Source of the DNA: CAIKUF01 sp963779155
GTDB taxonomy: Bacteria; Pseudomonadota; Gammaproteobacteria; Burkholderiales; Burkholderiaceae_C
Reading direction: 5' to 3'
Length of the DNA stretch: 64,000 nucleotides
NCBI GenBank assembly: GCA_963779155.1
Contig: CAVZXE010000007.1
Coordinates: 62,001-126,000 of the forward strand
The position numbers were made by a program, and so were the translations under genes. Positions 30,101 through 37,978 of this stretch are shown one piece after another (within the stretch, counting starts at the first letter, position 1; every line of letters begins with the position of its first letter). Under the pieces are notes generated by a model. The model worked only from the letters and a program-made list of their open reading frames with translations. It had not been told where the DNA came from and did no database searches.

Positions 30101-31479
30101 TGGAAAGCGTAGTTGGCGCCGAGCTGCTCGATGAGTTGCTCGATGCGGGCGGCGATTCGAGCTGGCACTCGATGGTCCTGCAGTCGCTGCGAAACAGCAC
30201 ACATGAAGTAGCACAGCTGCTTCTGCCTCGTCTCGTTGGCTGGCTCGCATGGTCGGGCTTGACGCTGATGCAGCTTCCGCATTCGCCGTCGAACGAAAAG
30301 AAGCTGTCCCAGGTGCTGGGCGTGCTGCTGGCGCACGCCGGCCCAGAGATCAAGGGACCTTTGGAGGAACTGGTCGCGGCTCAGGTGCGGGCTGCCGGCA
30401 CCGGTCCGTACTTGCTGTTCTGGCTGCCGGTCTTGTTCTCGCTCGCGCCGTTGCGCGGTGTTGAGAGCATGCTTCCCGCTCTGGCAGCACTTCCTGTGGA
30501 GCCCAACGGGGCAGCAGTTCGCATTGTCGGTTCACTGTTCAATGAGCGGACTGGCTCTGGATCAACCGAATGGGCCTCCAAGCTGGCGCCTGCGCAACTA
30601 CTCCAGCTGACGCTTGAATTTCATCGGCACGTCAGGTCGGACGATGACCTCGTGCATGACACCGTCTACTCACCTGGGGCTCGGGACGCAGCCGAGAATG
30701 GGCGCAGGTACATCTTCGATGCGTTGATGAAGGCGAGCGGACCGGAGGCTCTCAGTGCGAAGCTCGCTCTCGCGGCCGATCCGCTGTTCGAGCGCTTACG
30801 GGATCGCATCGCGGCGTTGGCACAGGAGCGCCTTGCCGCAGAGATCGATTCCAGTGCCTGGACACCTACGGAGGTGGCCATACTTCTCGCGCGCAACGAG
30901 CTTTCACCCAAGACCACAACCGACATGGCGCAGTTACTTGTCGATCGGCTGGACGATCTTCAGGAGCTGTTGCTCAAGGACACAGGACCGCGGGCCGGCT
31001 GGGCGTCGATCGGCGACGAGAACACGCTGCGGCCCATGATCGCGCGTGAACTGGAAGTTGCGTCGCGGGAGGCCTACACCGTTGACCAGGAAGCTGTGAC
31101 CGCTGATGGCAAGGAGACCGACATTCGTCTGAGGGCTGTCTCGGGATACCAGGCGACCATCGAACTGAAGGTCGGTGAGAAGGGAAGATCTGCGCGAGAG
31201 CTATGCGACACGATCGACGACCAGTTGGTCAAGAAGTACATGGCCCATCGGGACGCGCGTACGGGCTGTCTGCTTGTATCGGTGGCCGACCCGGGCAGGT
31301 ACTGGCTGCACCCCGAGACAGGTGAACGGATCGATCGATTTGGCCTGCAGACGCTCCTTCAGGCGAAGGCGGATGAGGCGCAGCGACGACTCGGTGGAGA
31401 GGCGCGGGTTCTCGCTCGCGTGCTGGACCTGGTGCCTCGCCTGCTCACCGAGAAGCAGGCAGCAGGCGCGGCCCGCTGA
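27154..31479 (+). CDS. Large STAND/NACHT-like P-loop NTPase with C-terminal PD-(D/E)xK nuclease
   Basis: A 1441-aa protein not matched to a named family. Residues 44-60 give a Walker A (ILIVSEAGAGKTYECE) and 109-119 a Walker B of NACHT style (AYFFLDSIDEL). An FHHRSVMEFLAARQI segment after the NTPase resembles the NACHT winged-helix junction. A long helical-repeat-like middle spans ~430-1250. The C-terminus has a PD-(D/E)xK core: Asp1323 (KETDIRLR), Glu1337-Lys1339 (ATIELKVGE), then DDQLVKKY. This sensor-NTPase-nuclease layout is what Avs-type defence proteins do, with the nuclease at the opposite end from the usual N-terminal effector. It starts 3 bp after hsdS (TTG 27154; ATG 27163 is an alternative). 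A defence role is inferred. Confidence 0.7.
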   Translation: MSSMYRTFKDLRTPTGKDDGFELAWGERFDDSGISWDELLKSQRILIVSEAGAGKTYECESKAKELFARGEPAFFLSLESVASAGVVATLFGDEHTRFTDWLASSSQVAYFFLDSIDELQLVHRSFKDALRRIAHDIRGAQGRATVVITARPVPIDRQAFRDILPVPTPVRQEDSQDEFIRIAMDGPSKTKDDGPPAGREVELLPLTGPQIIEFARSRGVEAPEALLSAIDAKHAREFARKPQDLIELCDDWREHGGLRAHFEQIQSHVRARLAARPERREKADLPPAKAKIGAQRLALAVILSRRLTIRYSAGSDGDSSGAAPIDPRALLADWGPDEVLTLLERPIFVEGGYGRVRFHHRSVMEFLAARQIHDLIEAGLLAQSAACRMLFGLTGANETILRPSMRPVAAWLALLRSDMFERVVKIEPDCLLTQGDPESLTDLQRERALLGFVARYGKGQWRGLEVPNLQVARLAQLGLAGTVQSAWAAGVEAPEVRELLLRLVSAGHMQGCADLVANVAADASCSDRERFEALQALAALDDSRLAPMVDAIVTLSPGWSERLARWVGTMLYPEHVTEAQLVQLLARVRSESRRSGDYADSVARVIQKADIGQTRLEALSPDVLRLARGGLSAVEEEFQEADGRLEMSSILRALCLRLLDLGSVSETLIEASVLARRSADASSGLGKGKTELSAQLDSLPDSWRPRVFEADLACVESLGGDRSARYRLNRVVYEGALNYTLERDGPWAQAALADVQVSQERRAVLLHLAAHLYAIEGGLKDGAGALRVAVSDSTALTDELNSIVASNQPSPEFLKMQEEQRKRQERQAKKRADERDAWARIRRELAEQPALALGPGRRDSTIWNLWLVLRKLGRNGDEGRWDRAFLTSQFGGDIADRLRLALMAYWRGMRPTVRCERRLGEENTYLVVWSIGLIGIYAEAEDPLWATKLKRNEAELAARYAMLELSGLPSWLGSLAKAHPTDVESVVGAELLDELLDAGGDSSWHSMVLQSLRNSTHEVAQLLLPRLVGWLAWSGLTLMQLPHSPSNEKKLSQVLGVLLAHAGPEIKGPLEELVAAQVRAAGTGPYLLFWLPVLFSLAPLRGVESMLPALAALPVEPNGAAVRIVGSLFNERTGSGSTEWASKLAPAQLLQLTLEFHRHVRSDDDLVHDTVYSPGARDAAENGRRYIFDALMKASGPEALSAKLALAADPLFERLRDRIAALAQERLAAEIDSSAWTPTEVAILLARNELSPKTTTDMAQLLVDRLDDLQELLLKDTGPRAGWASIGDENTLRPMIARELEVASREAYTVDQEAVTADGKETDIRLRAVSGYQATIELKVGEKGRSARELCDTIDDQLVKKYMAHRDARTGCLLVSVADPGRYWLHPETGERIDRFGLQTLLQAKADEAQRRLGGEARVLARVLDLVPRLLTEKQAAGAAR

Positions 31480-31497
31480 CAATCTACGGACACCAAC

Positions 31498-32973
31498 ATG
31501 GCAGAACGCACAGTTGGTCCCCACGAGTTCTGGCTTCAGACCTGCGGTCTCGACACCCATCGTCGCGGACCGAACTACGCCCGGCTGGACACGCCATGGA
31601 ACGCCTTCACCGCCGAAGGTAGCAAGCTGGTCTGCACCCTCTGGGTTGATCTGATCGTCGATGTTCATGACCCTGGATTGGGCCGCATGCGTCGCTTCGT
31701 GAAGATGGGCGGGCGCTCCCGTCGATGGAAGGGTGTTGGCATGCAACACGGCCAACAGGCCCGCGCCAACCTGGATAAGGCCATCGCTGAGAAGCTCCCG
31801 ATCTTCGGGTTTGAGGCTGAGCCCAACGTGGCCGCCTTGGAACGTGGTGAGCGGTCTGTCAAGCACTTCTATCTTGACCGGGCGCATCAGCTGCAGGGTC
31901 GAATCGGCCTCAGTCTGTATGAACTGGAAAACAGGCTCCACATCGAAGAGGCGTTCAGGCAGCGTGGACTCGCGAATCAGGACGATCCAAACCTGCCTTC
32001 ACCGCTGTTCGAGTTGGTGGACGTGACGGCCGACGTACCGGGAGCCGTTGGTCTTGCGAACGGGGATGCGAGCGAAGAGCACGAGGTCGATCTGCCGCTC
32101 GAAGGCAATTTGTCTGCTGATGAGTACGCGCGCAAGGCGCTACCCGTCCTTGTTGCACATGTACTTCGGCAGCAGGACGGCGTAATGGTGCCAATCACGT
32201 ACCGTCGCCTCGCCGAACTCCTTGGCAGGCGGAACAAGCACGGCGACCCTTGGGCGCGGGGACTTGGCTTCGTTCTCGGGCGAGTAACTGGCCTGATAGA
32301 CAGCGTGCGCAGCCAGTTGGCTGAGTCGCCGCCCTTCTTGACCAGCCTCGTTGTTCTTTCCAGCGGCACCAATGCGGGATTGCCGGACAAGGGTGTCAGC
32401 GATGTTTGGCCGGGTTACGAGTCGCTGTCGAAGCAGGAGAAGGCCGCCAAGCTTGCCGCCGAATTCCAGCGAATCTTGGCCTTTGGCAGTCGCTGGAATG
32501 AAGTCTTGCGATTGATCGGAATGCCCTCGGTGGCGCCGCCAGTGGGGCCTGATGGTCGACCCGTTGGAGGCGGTTGGGGAGGCGGAGAGTCCGATGCTCA
32601 CAAGGCGCTCAAGGACTATGTTCTGCAACATCCAGAACTCGTGGGAGCTTCCGTCGATTGGAAGGCGCAGGTCGAGTATCCGCTTCGCTCTGCGGATGAA
32701 ATCGACGTCATGTTCCGGTCAGCGCGTACATGGATCGGAGTCGAGGTCAAATCCAGGGTCTCTGACGGGAACGTCAGCGATTACGAGCGAGGCATCTACC
32801 AGGTCGTGAAGTACCGTGCAGTCTTGGCGGCACAGGCGCGTGTGGACCATCCGAGTGAAGTTCCGGAGGTGGGCGTAGTTCTTGTCCTTGAGCGAAGTCT
32901 TCCGGAGGCGTACCGAGCCTTGGCTGAGGCGCTGGCAGTGACGGTGCTGGAACGCGTGGGCCCACACGCGTAG
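31498..32973 (+). CDS. PD-(D/E)xK nuclease-domain protein of unknown family
   Basis: A 491-aa protein. The C-terminal ~110 residues hold a restriction-like nuclease core: SADEIDVMFRS (Asp403), WIGVEVKSRV (Glu416, Lys418) and GIYQVVKYRAVL (QxxxY type). A Gly-rich linker (GGGWGGGESDAHK) precedes it. The N-terminal ~380 residues are unrecognised; the middle part (PITYRRLAELLGRRNKHGDPW, residues ~220-245) may be a DNA-binding helical segment. It lies 18 bp after the NTPase gene and 62 bp before the caspase gene, in the same direction, so it is probably part of the same transcription unit. Function is inferred from the nuclease motif only. Confidence 0.65.
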   Translation: MAERTVGPHEFWLQTCGLDTHRRGPNYARLDTPWNAFTAEGSKLVCTLWVDLIVDVHDPGLGRMRRFVKMGGRSRRWKGVGMQHGQQARANLDKAIAEKLPIFGFEAEPNVAALERGERSVKHFYLDRAHQLQGRIGLSLYELENRLHIEEAFRQRGLANQDDPNLPSPLFELVDVTADVPGAVGLANGDASEEHEVDLPLEGNLSADEYARKALPVLVAHVLRQQDGVMVPITYRRLAELLGRRNKHGDPWARGLGFVLGRVTGLIDSVRSQLAESPPFLTSLVVLSSGTNAGLPDKGVSDVWPGYESLSKQEKAAKLAAEFQRILAFGSRWNEVLRLIGMPSVAPPVGPDGRPVGGGWGGGESDAHKALKDYVLQHPELVGASVDWKAQVEYPLRSADEIDVMFRSARTWIGVEVKSRVSDGNVSDYERGIYQVVKYRAVLAAQARVDHPSEVPEVGVVLVLERSLPEAYRALAEALAVTVLERVGPHA

Positions 32974-33180
32974 GCAGACACGGGTCAACCGGCCCAGAAT
33001 CCTTGCAACGATCAACAAGAACGACGGGGGAGAGGATGGCTCTGATAGTTGATATGCGCCAGCAAGGTGCGCCGGGCGTGCATGCGGTGCTGATAGGGGT
33101 AGGTTGCTACCCGCACTTGCAACCGAACCACCCCCTCGGCCAGTACGCCCCGGAGGCGGGCCTGCCGGATCTGGAGTCTC

Positions 33181-33285
33181 CACTACATGCGGTGGCAGCG
33201 CTCGCTCACTGGCTCACGTCGGAAATGACGCTCCAAGGAAAGCCCCTACGGACGCTCCGAGTGCTTGGGTCATCTCCCACGACTG
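33181..33285 (+). repeat. 105-bp direct repeat flanking the transposon, left copy
   Basis: Identical over 105 bp to 41248-41352, coding for residues ~49-83 of the caspase-like protein. It ends exactly where the element's terminal inverted repeat begins. The most direct reading is a target-site duplication of unusual length (103-105 bp, given ambiguity of one base at each end). Confidence 0.95.
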
Positions 33286-33299
33286 TGTCCTTCCGGCAA
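33286..33299 (+). repeat. Left terminal inverted repeat of the outer element
   Basis: TGTCCTTCCGGCAA, inverted partner at 41234-41247 (13 of 14 match). A further G/C pair outside could extend it by one. Confidence 0.85.
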
Positions 33300-33368
33300 A
33301 TCTGCATGAAGTGACGCCGCAAGGTCGATAAGTTCCACTTCCATTGCAATCCGACGAGGAGACGGGCG

Positions 33369-33797
33369 ATGGAAGTGACGAGCAAGGCGGTGCAGACGAC
33401 GGGTTGCAGCGAGGGGCTGTTACGGCTGAAGCGGCAGTTTGATCAGTGGCGCGCCGGACGCCGGGCCGGCGAGCGGATTCCGTCAGAGCTTTGGTCCGGC
33501 GCGGTCGCCGCGGCCGGCGAGCACGGCGCGTACCGCGTGGCGGCCGAGTTGCACCTGGATTACGCAGTCCTGAAGCGGCGTGCCGCGCTGGCCGGCGGCA
33601 ACACGCCGGCTGCGGAGTTGGCGCCCCGGTTCGTCGAGCTGTTCGCACCGGCCGGGCGGGCCACGCCGGCAGGGGCTGCGCGTCCGCAGTGCGTGGTCGA
33701 ACTGGACAACGCGCGTGGCGCGAAGATGCGCGTGGAGCTCGATGGCCAGGGGTTGGCGGGGCTGTCGGTCCTGTGCAGCGCATTCTGGGCCGCGTGA
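33369..33797 (+). CDS. tnpA: IS66-type TnpA-like accessory protein
   Basis: A 142-aa protein in the position and size range of IS66-family TnpA, a small HTH-type protein required with TnpB and TnpC for transposition. The N-terminal half is helical (LLRLKRQFDQWRAGRRAGER followed by AAGEHGAYRVAAELHLDYAV, a possible helix-turn-helix). The C-terminal half ends VVELDNARGAKMRVELDGQG, a pattern common to this family. Its stop overlaps the tnpB start. The identification rests on context with tnpB and tnpC. Confidence 0.75.
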   Translation: MEVTSKAVQTTGCSEGLLRLKRQFDQWRAGRRAGERIPSELWSGAVAAAGEHGAYRVAAELHLDYAVLKRRAALAGGNTPAAELAPRFVELFAPAGRATPAGAARPQCVVELDNARGAKMRVELDGQGLAGLSVLCSAFWAA

Positions 33798-34156
33798 TGA
33801 TCCAGATCACGCCGCACATGCGCATCCTGGTGGCGGTCGGGCCGATCGACTTCCGCGCCGGCATCGACGGTCTGGTGCTTGCGTGCAGGAGGCGCTTGCA
33901 GGCCGACCCCTTCGGCGGCGCGCTGTTCGTCTTCCGCAACCGCGCCCGCACGGCGATCAAGGTCCTGGTCTACGACGGCCAGGGCTTTTGGATGTGCCAC
34001 AAGCGCCTGTCCAGCGGGAAATTCGCCTGGTGGCCCGATGGCGAGCAGCCCGGGCGCACGCTGCAGGCCTGCGAGCTGCAGGTGCTGCTCATGGCAGGCG
34101 ACCCGTCGCGCTCTCACACCGCGCCGGCGTGGCGCCCGCTGAGCCTGGCGGCCTGA
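33797..34156 (+). CDS. tnpB: IS66 family accessory protein TnpB
   Basis: A 119-aa IS66 Orf2 protein. Diagnostic motifs are ILVAVGPIDFRAGIDGL at the N-terminus, DPFGGALFVFRNRARTAIKV, LVYDGQGFWMCHKRLS, and GKFAWWP. The length is normal. The ATG overlaps the tnpA stop by one base (TGATG), so the two are translationally coupled. Confidence 0.93.
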   Translation: MIQITPHMRILVAVGPIDFRAGIDGLVLACRRRLQADPFGGALFVFRNRARTAIKVLVYDGQGFWMCHKRLSSGKFAWWPDGEQPGRTLQACELQVLLMAGDPSRSHTAPAWRPLSLAA

Positions 34157-34181
34157 GGCCTGATGGTCCGGACGGCGCAGC

Positions 34182-35831
34182 TCACGGACCAGCGGCGAGC
34201 TGCTCTCGGTAGTTCCACGGCAGCCACCGCGCGGCGTCGGTGATCACGTCCTGGGCGTGATGCTGCAGCGCGTTCAGGTACTCGAACGGGTTGACGTCGC
34301 ACAGCCGGCAGGTGTGGATCAAGCTCATGTAGACGTCGCCGACCTCGGCGCCGGTGACCGTCTTGTAGAACATCGACGCCTTGCGGTGCAGGATGGCCCG
34401 CTTCAGGCTCTGCTCACAGAGGTTGTTGTCCAGCGGGGCCCCGGCCTTGCGCAAGAACAGCGTGAGCTCGTCCCAGTGCCGGATCAGGTAGCGCAGCGCC
34501 TTGCCCAGGCCGGAGTTGGGTTCGACCAGGCGCCTGTCGAACTGCGCGTTCATCCAGCGCGCAAGGTCGTCCATGACCGGCTTGCTGTGCTGCTGGTGGA
34601 ACGACAGGCGCTGCTCGGCTGACAACCCGTCCGTGCGACAGGTCGCATCGTGCTTGTAGACCTCGGCCAGGGCCTCGATGACGTGGCGGGCGGCTTCGGG
34701 GAACTGCTCGGCGACATCGGCCACCTGGCGTCGCCCGTGGGTCAGGCAGTTCGCCAGGACGGTCTTGAATTCGCCAGCGACGTTGGCCGCCAGCGCGTCG
34801 CACATCTGCATCGCCGGCGCCAGCTCCTGGGCGCGGTGTGCGAGCAAACGCTCCATGTTCTTGCCGGCGTGGGCGTGGCCGGTGAAGAACAGCACCACCT
34901 TGTGCTGCTTGTCGCCCTCTTGCACGACGGCGACGATGCCCGAGGTGCTGATCGCCTTGGCCACCGGCTTGACGCCGTCGGCCTCGGCGCGCTTGCGCTC
35001 GGCCATCAGGCTGAGCACCTTCATGGGCGTGTCATCGCTGTGCAGCAGCGGCGCCTGCGCGGCCTGCACGATCAACGCCTGGAAGACCGCACGCGGTGCG
35101 GGCACGGCCTTGAACACGATGTCCCACTGGGTCGCATCGGGCAGCGGCACGTACAGCGAGGCCTGCAGGCCCTCGAGCCGGAAGTGCGGCATGCCGTTGC
35201 CGTAGCGCAGCAGGGCGATCATGCTCGCGCAGCTGGAGTCATACTTCGGCAGCGAGGCCACCGCCGCGGGCAAGGGGGCGGTGAAGACGCTGTCGCACAG
35301 CCGGCAGCGCAGCCGCTGCAGCTTGTACACCGTGGCCCCCAGCGGCGCCTGGCCCACCACCTTGACGATGGACCGGGGAGGCGACTCGTAGACGCGGCCC
35401 TTGTCGCACTGCGGGCAGCGGTCGCCTGACTCCAAATCGGGGTGATCGCACTGGACGATGGGCGCGCCGCTGTAGTCGTGCGCGGCGTTGCGGCCGTGGC
35501 CGGGCTGGGGTGGCCGGGGCACCGGCACCGGCACCACCCCCGGCAGGGCCGGCGCTGGATCGGCGTCCAACGCATCCGACTCGCCCGACTGATCCGCCTG
35601 CGCGGCGCGCTCCAGCACGTTGCGCTTGTGCTCGGTGCGGTGGCCGAACAGCATGCGCTGGAAGCGCTTGATCGAGGTCTTCGCGTTCTGCAGCGACAGC
35701 ATGACGTACACGAAGGTGCTGAACACCCGCTCGAGCAGAAGGTATTGCTCGGTGGAGAAGGTCGGCTTGGCCTTGGCCAGGAGTTCGTCGAGCTCGGCCT
35801 GGGTGGCGTTGACGATCTCGGGCGGCTTCAT
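34182..35831 (-). CDS. tnpC: IS66 family transposase TnpC
   Basis: A 549-aa DDE transposase of the IS66 family. An N-terminal leucine-rich helical segment (LLLERVFSTFVYVMLSLQNA) and the RMLFGHRTEHKR motif are followed by a zinc-binding stretch with CPQCDKG and LRCRLCDSVF, the DDTPMKVL catalytic segment, and the C-terminal NLCEQSLKRAILHRKASMFY segment. It is convergent with tnpA/tnpB instead of following them, which is unusual for IS66. The start ATG 35831 overlaps the stop of the DruA-like fragment as ATGA, showing the original operon was druA-like then tnpC. Confidence 0.92.
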   Translation of the reverse strand: MKPPEIVNATQAELDELLAKAKPTFSTEQYLLLERVFSTFVYVMLSLQNAKTSIKRFQRMLFGHRTEHKRNVLERAAQADQSGESDALDADPAPALPGVVPVPVPRPPQPGHGRNAAHDYSGAPIVQCDHPDLESGDRCPQCDKGRVYESPPRSIVKVVGQAPLGATVYKLQRLRCRLCDSVFTAPLPAAVASLPKYDSSCASMIALLRYGNGMPHFRLEGLQASLYVPLPDATQWDIVFKAVPAPRAVFQALIVQAAQAPLLHSDDTPMKVLSLMAERKRAEADGVKPVAKAISTSGIVAVVQEGDKQHKVVLFFTGHAHAGKNMERLLAHRAQELAPAMQMCDALAANVAGEFKTVLANCLTHGRRQVADVAEQFPEAARHVIEALAEVYKHDATCRTDGLSAEQRLSFHQQHSKPVMDDLARWMNAQFDRRLVEPNSGLGKALRYLIRHWDELTLFLRKAGAPLDNNLCEQSLKRAILHRKASMFYKTVTGAEVGDVYMSLIHTCRLCDVNPFEYLNALQHHAQDVITDAARWLPWNYREQLAAGP

Positions 35832-35912
35832 GCGGCGATCGGCAGCGGCAGCGGCAGCGGCGCGTCCAACTGCGACAGCCGCTGGCGGAAGTCCTTGACC
35901 AGGGCATAGCCC
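35828..35912 (-). pseudogene. DUF4338 (DruA-like) gene, 3' fragment
   Basis: Reading GYALVKDFRQRLSQLDAPLP and a short tail on the minus strand, this is the C-terminus of the DruA-like protein whose 5' part is at 40279-41124. The pattern YALVKDFRQRL fits the end of DUF4338 proteins. The two parts join in frame across the 10-bp target duplication. The stop overlaps the tnpC start. Confidence 0.75.
35903..35912 (+). repeat. 10-bp target duplication of the IS21-type element, left
   Basis: GGCATAGCCC, identical to 40279-40288. It sits immediately outside the IS21-type termini. Exact length could be 8-10 bp because of end ambiguity. Confidence 0.75.
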
Positions 35913-35917
35913 TTGAC

Positions 35918-35960
35918 GCTCATCGGAATTGACCCAGGCCCGCTCAGCGAAATTGACCCA
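35918..35960 (+). repeat. IS21-type left terminal repeats (two copies)
   Basis: GCTCATCGGAATTGACCCA (35918-35936) and GCTCAGCGAAATTGACCCA (35942-35960), direct to each other and inverted with respect to the right-end pair. Probable IstA binding sites. Confidence 0.8.
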
Positions 35961-36429
35961 CCGAATCGGGCCGACTGGGGCGAGACGGTTGGGCCAGGAC
36001 GGGTCGGTGAGTTCGAGATCCAGGCGCTCGAAGATGAACAGCCGGCTCTTCAGGGCGACGCTATCGACCTTCTGTAGTTTGCCGACGCAGCGGCCACGCG
36101 GGGGTGCTTGGTAGGCCTGCTGAGGCTGCTGGGCTTGAGGTGGATGCGCCCTGAGTACAGGGCGCTGCTTCGCGGCCCCTATGGGGCCAGCTACATGGGG
36201 CTGCGCCCCATACCCGCGCATCCGGTTGGGCCATGTGGGCCCGACTGCAGTAGAACTGCAGAGTCGTCAAGAACGGGCGCGACGACCGCAATGACCGGGC
36301 AGTTGTTCCGACCGCCGCGCCCCACCGTGTTGGCCACGAGTGCGGGCAAAGTATTGCACCGCTCTGGGATCAGGTCCAGAGGTGCGGATCGCTGCGCTGC
36401 ACGCGCTCGGGCCCCGAGCGAGTGCGCCG

Positions 36430-36963
36430 ATGCCTGCTGCCGTAGCGACTGGCCAGCCATTGCGGGGTCGAGTGTTTACCTGTGCATGGTGCCAGGTCGA
36501 AGTCGTGGTGTGCATTGGCTGCGACCGAGGGCGGCGCTACTGCGGTAGTGAATGCAGCGACCAGGCGCGCCGCCAAGCGCTGCACGCCAATGGCAAGCGC
36601 TATCAGAGCAGCCCGGCGGGGAGCTTCGCGCATGCCCGCAGGTCGCGGCGGTATCGGCAGCGCCGGCGCGAGCGGTTGGCGCCGCAGCAGTCACTACCGC
36701 CGCCACCGCCACCGCCTCCGCCGACGCCGCCAGCAAATAGTGACGCATCAGTGGGTTCCCAAGAGCCCTGCGCAGGCGGTGTACTGGCGGCGGAGTTGGA
36801 CGTGGCGCCAGCCACAGGTTGCGATGAACGGCGACGACCTTGCTGCTGGTGCTCGCGAGAGTGCCAAAGCGTTGTGCGACGTGACTTCCCGCGTCGCAGC
36901 CGGCTCGCGTGGCACGTCCCGTCTGATTACGGCCGAGGAGCACCGCATGGACAGTCACCCTGA
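36430..36963 (+). CDS. Cys-rich zinc-ribbon accessory protein of the IS21-type element
   Basis: A ~177-aa protein with CAWC, CIGC and YCGSEC motifs (Cys18, 21, 28, 31, 38, 42) followed by a basic segment AHARRSRRYRQRRRERLAP, a polyproline run of nine residues, and a second cysteine cluster CCWCSRECQSVVRRDF. Zinc-dependent DNA or RNA binding is likely. The frame is open to an ATG at 36340; ATG 36430 is chosen because cysteine motifs start shortly after. Its place before the ParB-like and istAB genes suggests it is a standing component of this IS21 subgroup. Function is unknown. Confidence 0.6.
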   Translation: MPAAVATGQPLRGRVFTCAWCQVEVVVCIGCDRGRRYCGSECSDQARRQALHANGKRYQSSPAGSFAHARRSRRYRQRRRERLAPQQSLPPPPPPPPPTPPANSDASVGSQEPCAGGVLAAELDVAPATGCDERRRPCCWCSRECQSVVRRDFPRRSRLAWHVPSDYGRGAPHGQSP

Positions 36964-37015
36964 CAACGCAGCGTGCAGCGAACCCCGCGCAGCTCAGTAG
37001 TTCGGGGGGCCGGCG

Positions 37016-37978
37016 ATGGAGCTCGATCTGCACCGCCTGGAGCTGCGCTTCGCCGCCACGCGCATCAGCGATGCGCCGGCCGTGCAACGCCTGGCCAATT
37101 CGATCGAGGCGAACGGTCAACTGGTGGAGTGCGTTGCCGCCGGCCAGGCCGCGGACGTTGGCCTGGTGCTCATCGACGGCTACCGGCGCGTGGCCGCGTT
37201 GCGGCGACTGCACCGCGACACCGCGAAGGTGCAGTGCTGGAGCTGCCCGGTCGGTGAGGCGCTGGCGCAGGTGCTCGCACGCGCGGGTTCGCGCCCGTTC
37301 ATGCCCATCGAGGAGGCGCTGCTGCTGCGCGAGTTGATCGACGCGCATGGCCTGACACAACGTGAGGCGGCACGCCAGTGCGCGCGCGACGTGAGCTGGG
37401 TGCAGCGACGCTTGATGCTGCTCGGCGGACTGCCCGAGGCCTTGCTGCAGGCGGTGCGCGAGGCGCGCGTGTCAAGCTGGGCCGCCACGCGCGTGTTCGT
37501 GCCGTTGGCGCGCGCCAACAGCGAGCACGCCAGTCGAGTGCTGGCCAGCCTGGACGCGCAGCGGCTGTCCACGCGCGAGCTGTGGACCTGGTTCGATCAC
37601 TACCAGGGTGCGCAGTGCGCGCAGCGCGAACGCATGGTCGAGCACCCGCGCCTGTTCATCGACAGCTTGAACGAATGCGAGCGCAACCGCGATGCCAAAC
37701 GGCTGCGCGACGGTCCCGAACGCGAAGCGATGGCCCAGCTCGGCCACCTGCAGTCGCTGCTGGAGCGTGTGCGACGCCGGCTCGAGCCCTTGAGCACGCC
37801 GGTGCCGGTGTCGCTGGTGCGCGCGTGCAGCCGCGTGCACGCGGCGTTGCCCGACGTGGCGAGCGAACTCAGGAGATTGTGCGATGACCCCCATCGAGAT
37901 CCGCAACAGCGTGTTCACACTTCACCAACAGGGCGCGAGCCTGCGCGAGATGAGCAGGCTGCTGGGGCTGTCGCGTAA
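37016..37978 (+). CDS. ParB/Spo0J-like protein of the IS21-type element
   Basis: A 320-aa protein with a ParB-type N-terminal nuclease-like domain (RLANSIEANGQLVECVAAGQ, LVLIDGYRRVAALRRL) and a KorB/ParB-like helix-turn-helix (DAHGLTQREAARQCARDVSW, QRRLMLLGGLPEAL). The start ATG is preceded by GGGGGGCCGGCG. The 3' end overlaps istA by 95 bp in a different frame. ParB domains bind CTP and specific DNA sites. Here the protein may bind element ends or regulate istAB; this is inference. No parA or origin is nearby, so plasmid partition is unlikely. Confidence 0.8.
   Translation: MELDLHRLELRFAATRISDAPAVQRLANSIEANGQLVECVAAGQAADVGLVLIDGYRRVAALRRLHRDTAKVQCWSCPVGEALAQVLARAGSRPFMPIEEALLLRELIDAHGLTQREAARQCARDVSWVQRRLMLLGGLPEALLQAVREARVSSWAATRVFVPLARANSEHASRVLASLDAQRLSTRELWTWFDHYQGAQCAQRERMVEHPRLFIDSLNECERNRDAKRLRDGPEREAMAQLGHLQSLLERVRRRLEPLSTPVPVSLVRACSRVHAALPDVASELRRLCDDPHRDPQQRVHTSPTGREPARDEQAAGAVA

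Larger units (their letters stand above)
33036..33314 (+). pseudogene. Caspase-like protease gene, 5' fragment
   Basis: The first 83 codons of a peptidase C14 (caspase/metacaspase-like) gene, then ten codons read into the inserted element. The opening strand GAPGVHAVLIGVGCYPHL is the typical first beta-strand of the caspase p20 fold. The start ATG 33036 has a strong GGGGGAGAGG Shine-Dalgarno. The reading frame continues exactly at 41353 once the element and one copy of the 105-bp repeat are removed, restoring a 375-aa protein. The catalytic residues are all in the 3' fragment. Confidence 0.85.

Noticed and set aside
34650..35429. 259-codon plus-strand ORF inside tnpC
   Set aside because: It is antisense to the clear IS66 transposase coding frame.
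33369..36221. A simple IS66 element with its own short target duplication inside the caspase gene
   Set aside because: No GTAAGCG-type ends or short duplication were seen around tnpABC. The inverted repeats that abut the 105-bp repeats enclose the DruA-like gene as well.
37016..37978. Plasmid partition gene indicating an integrated plasmid
   Set aside because: There is no parA, replication gene or iteron cluster; the ParB-like gene overlaps istA and lies between IS21-type ends.
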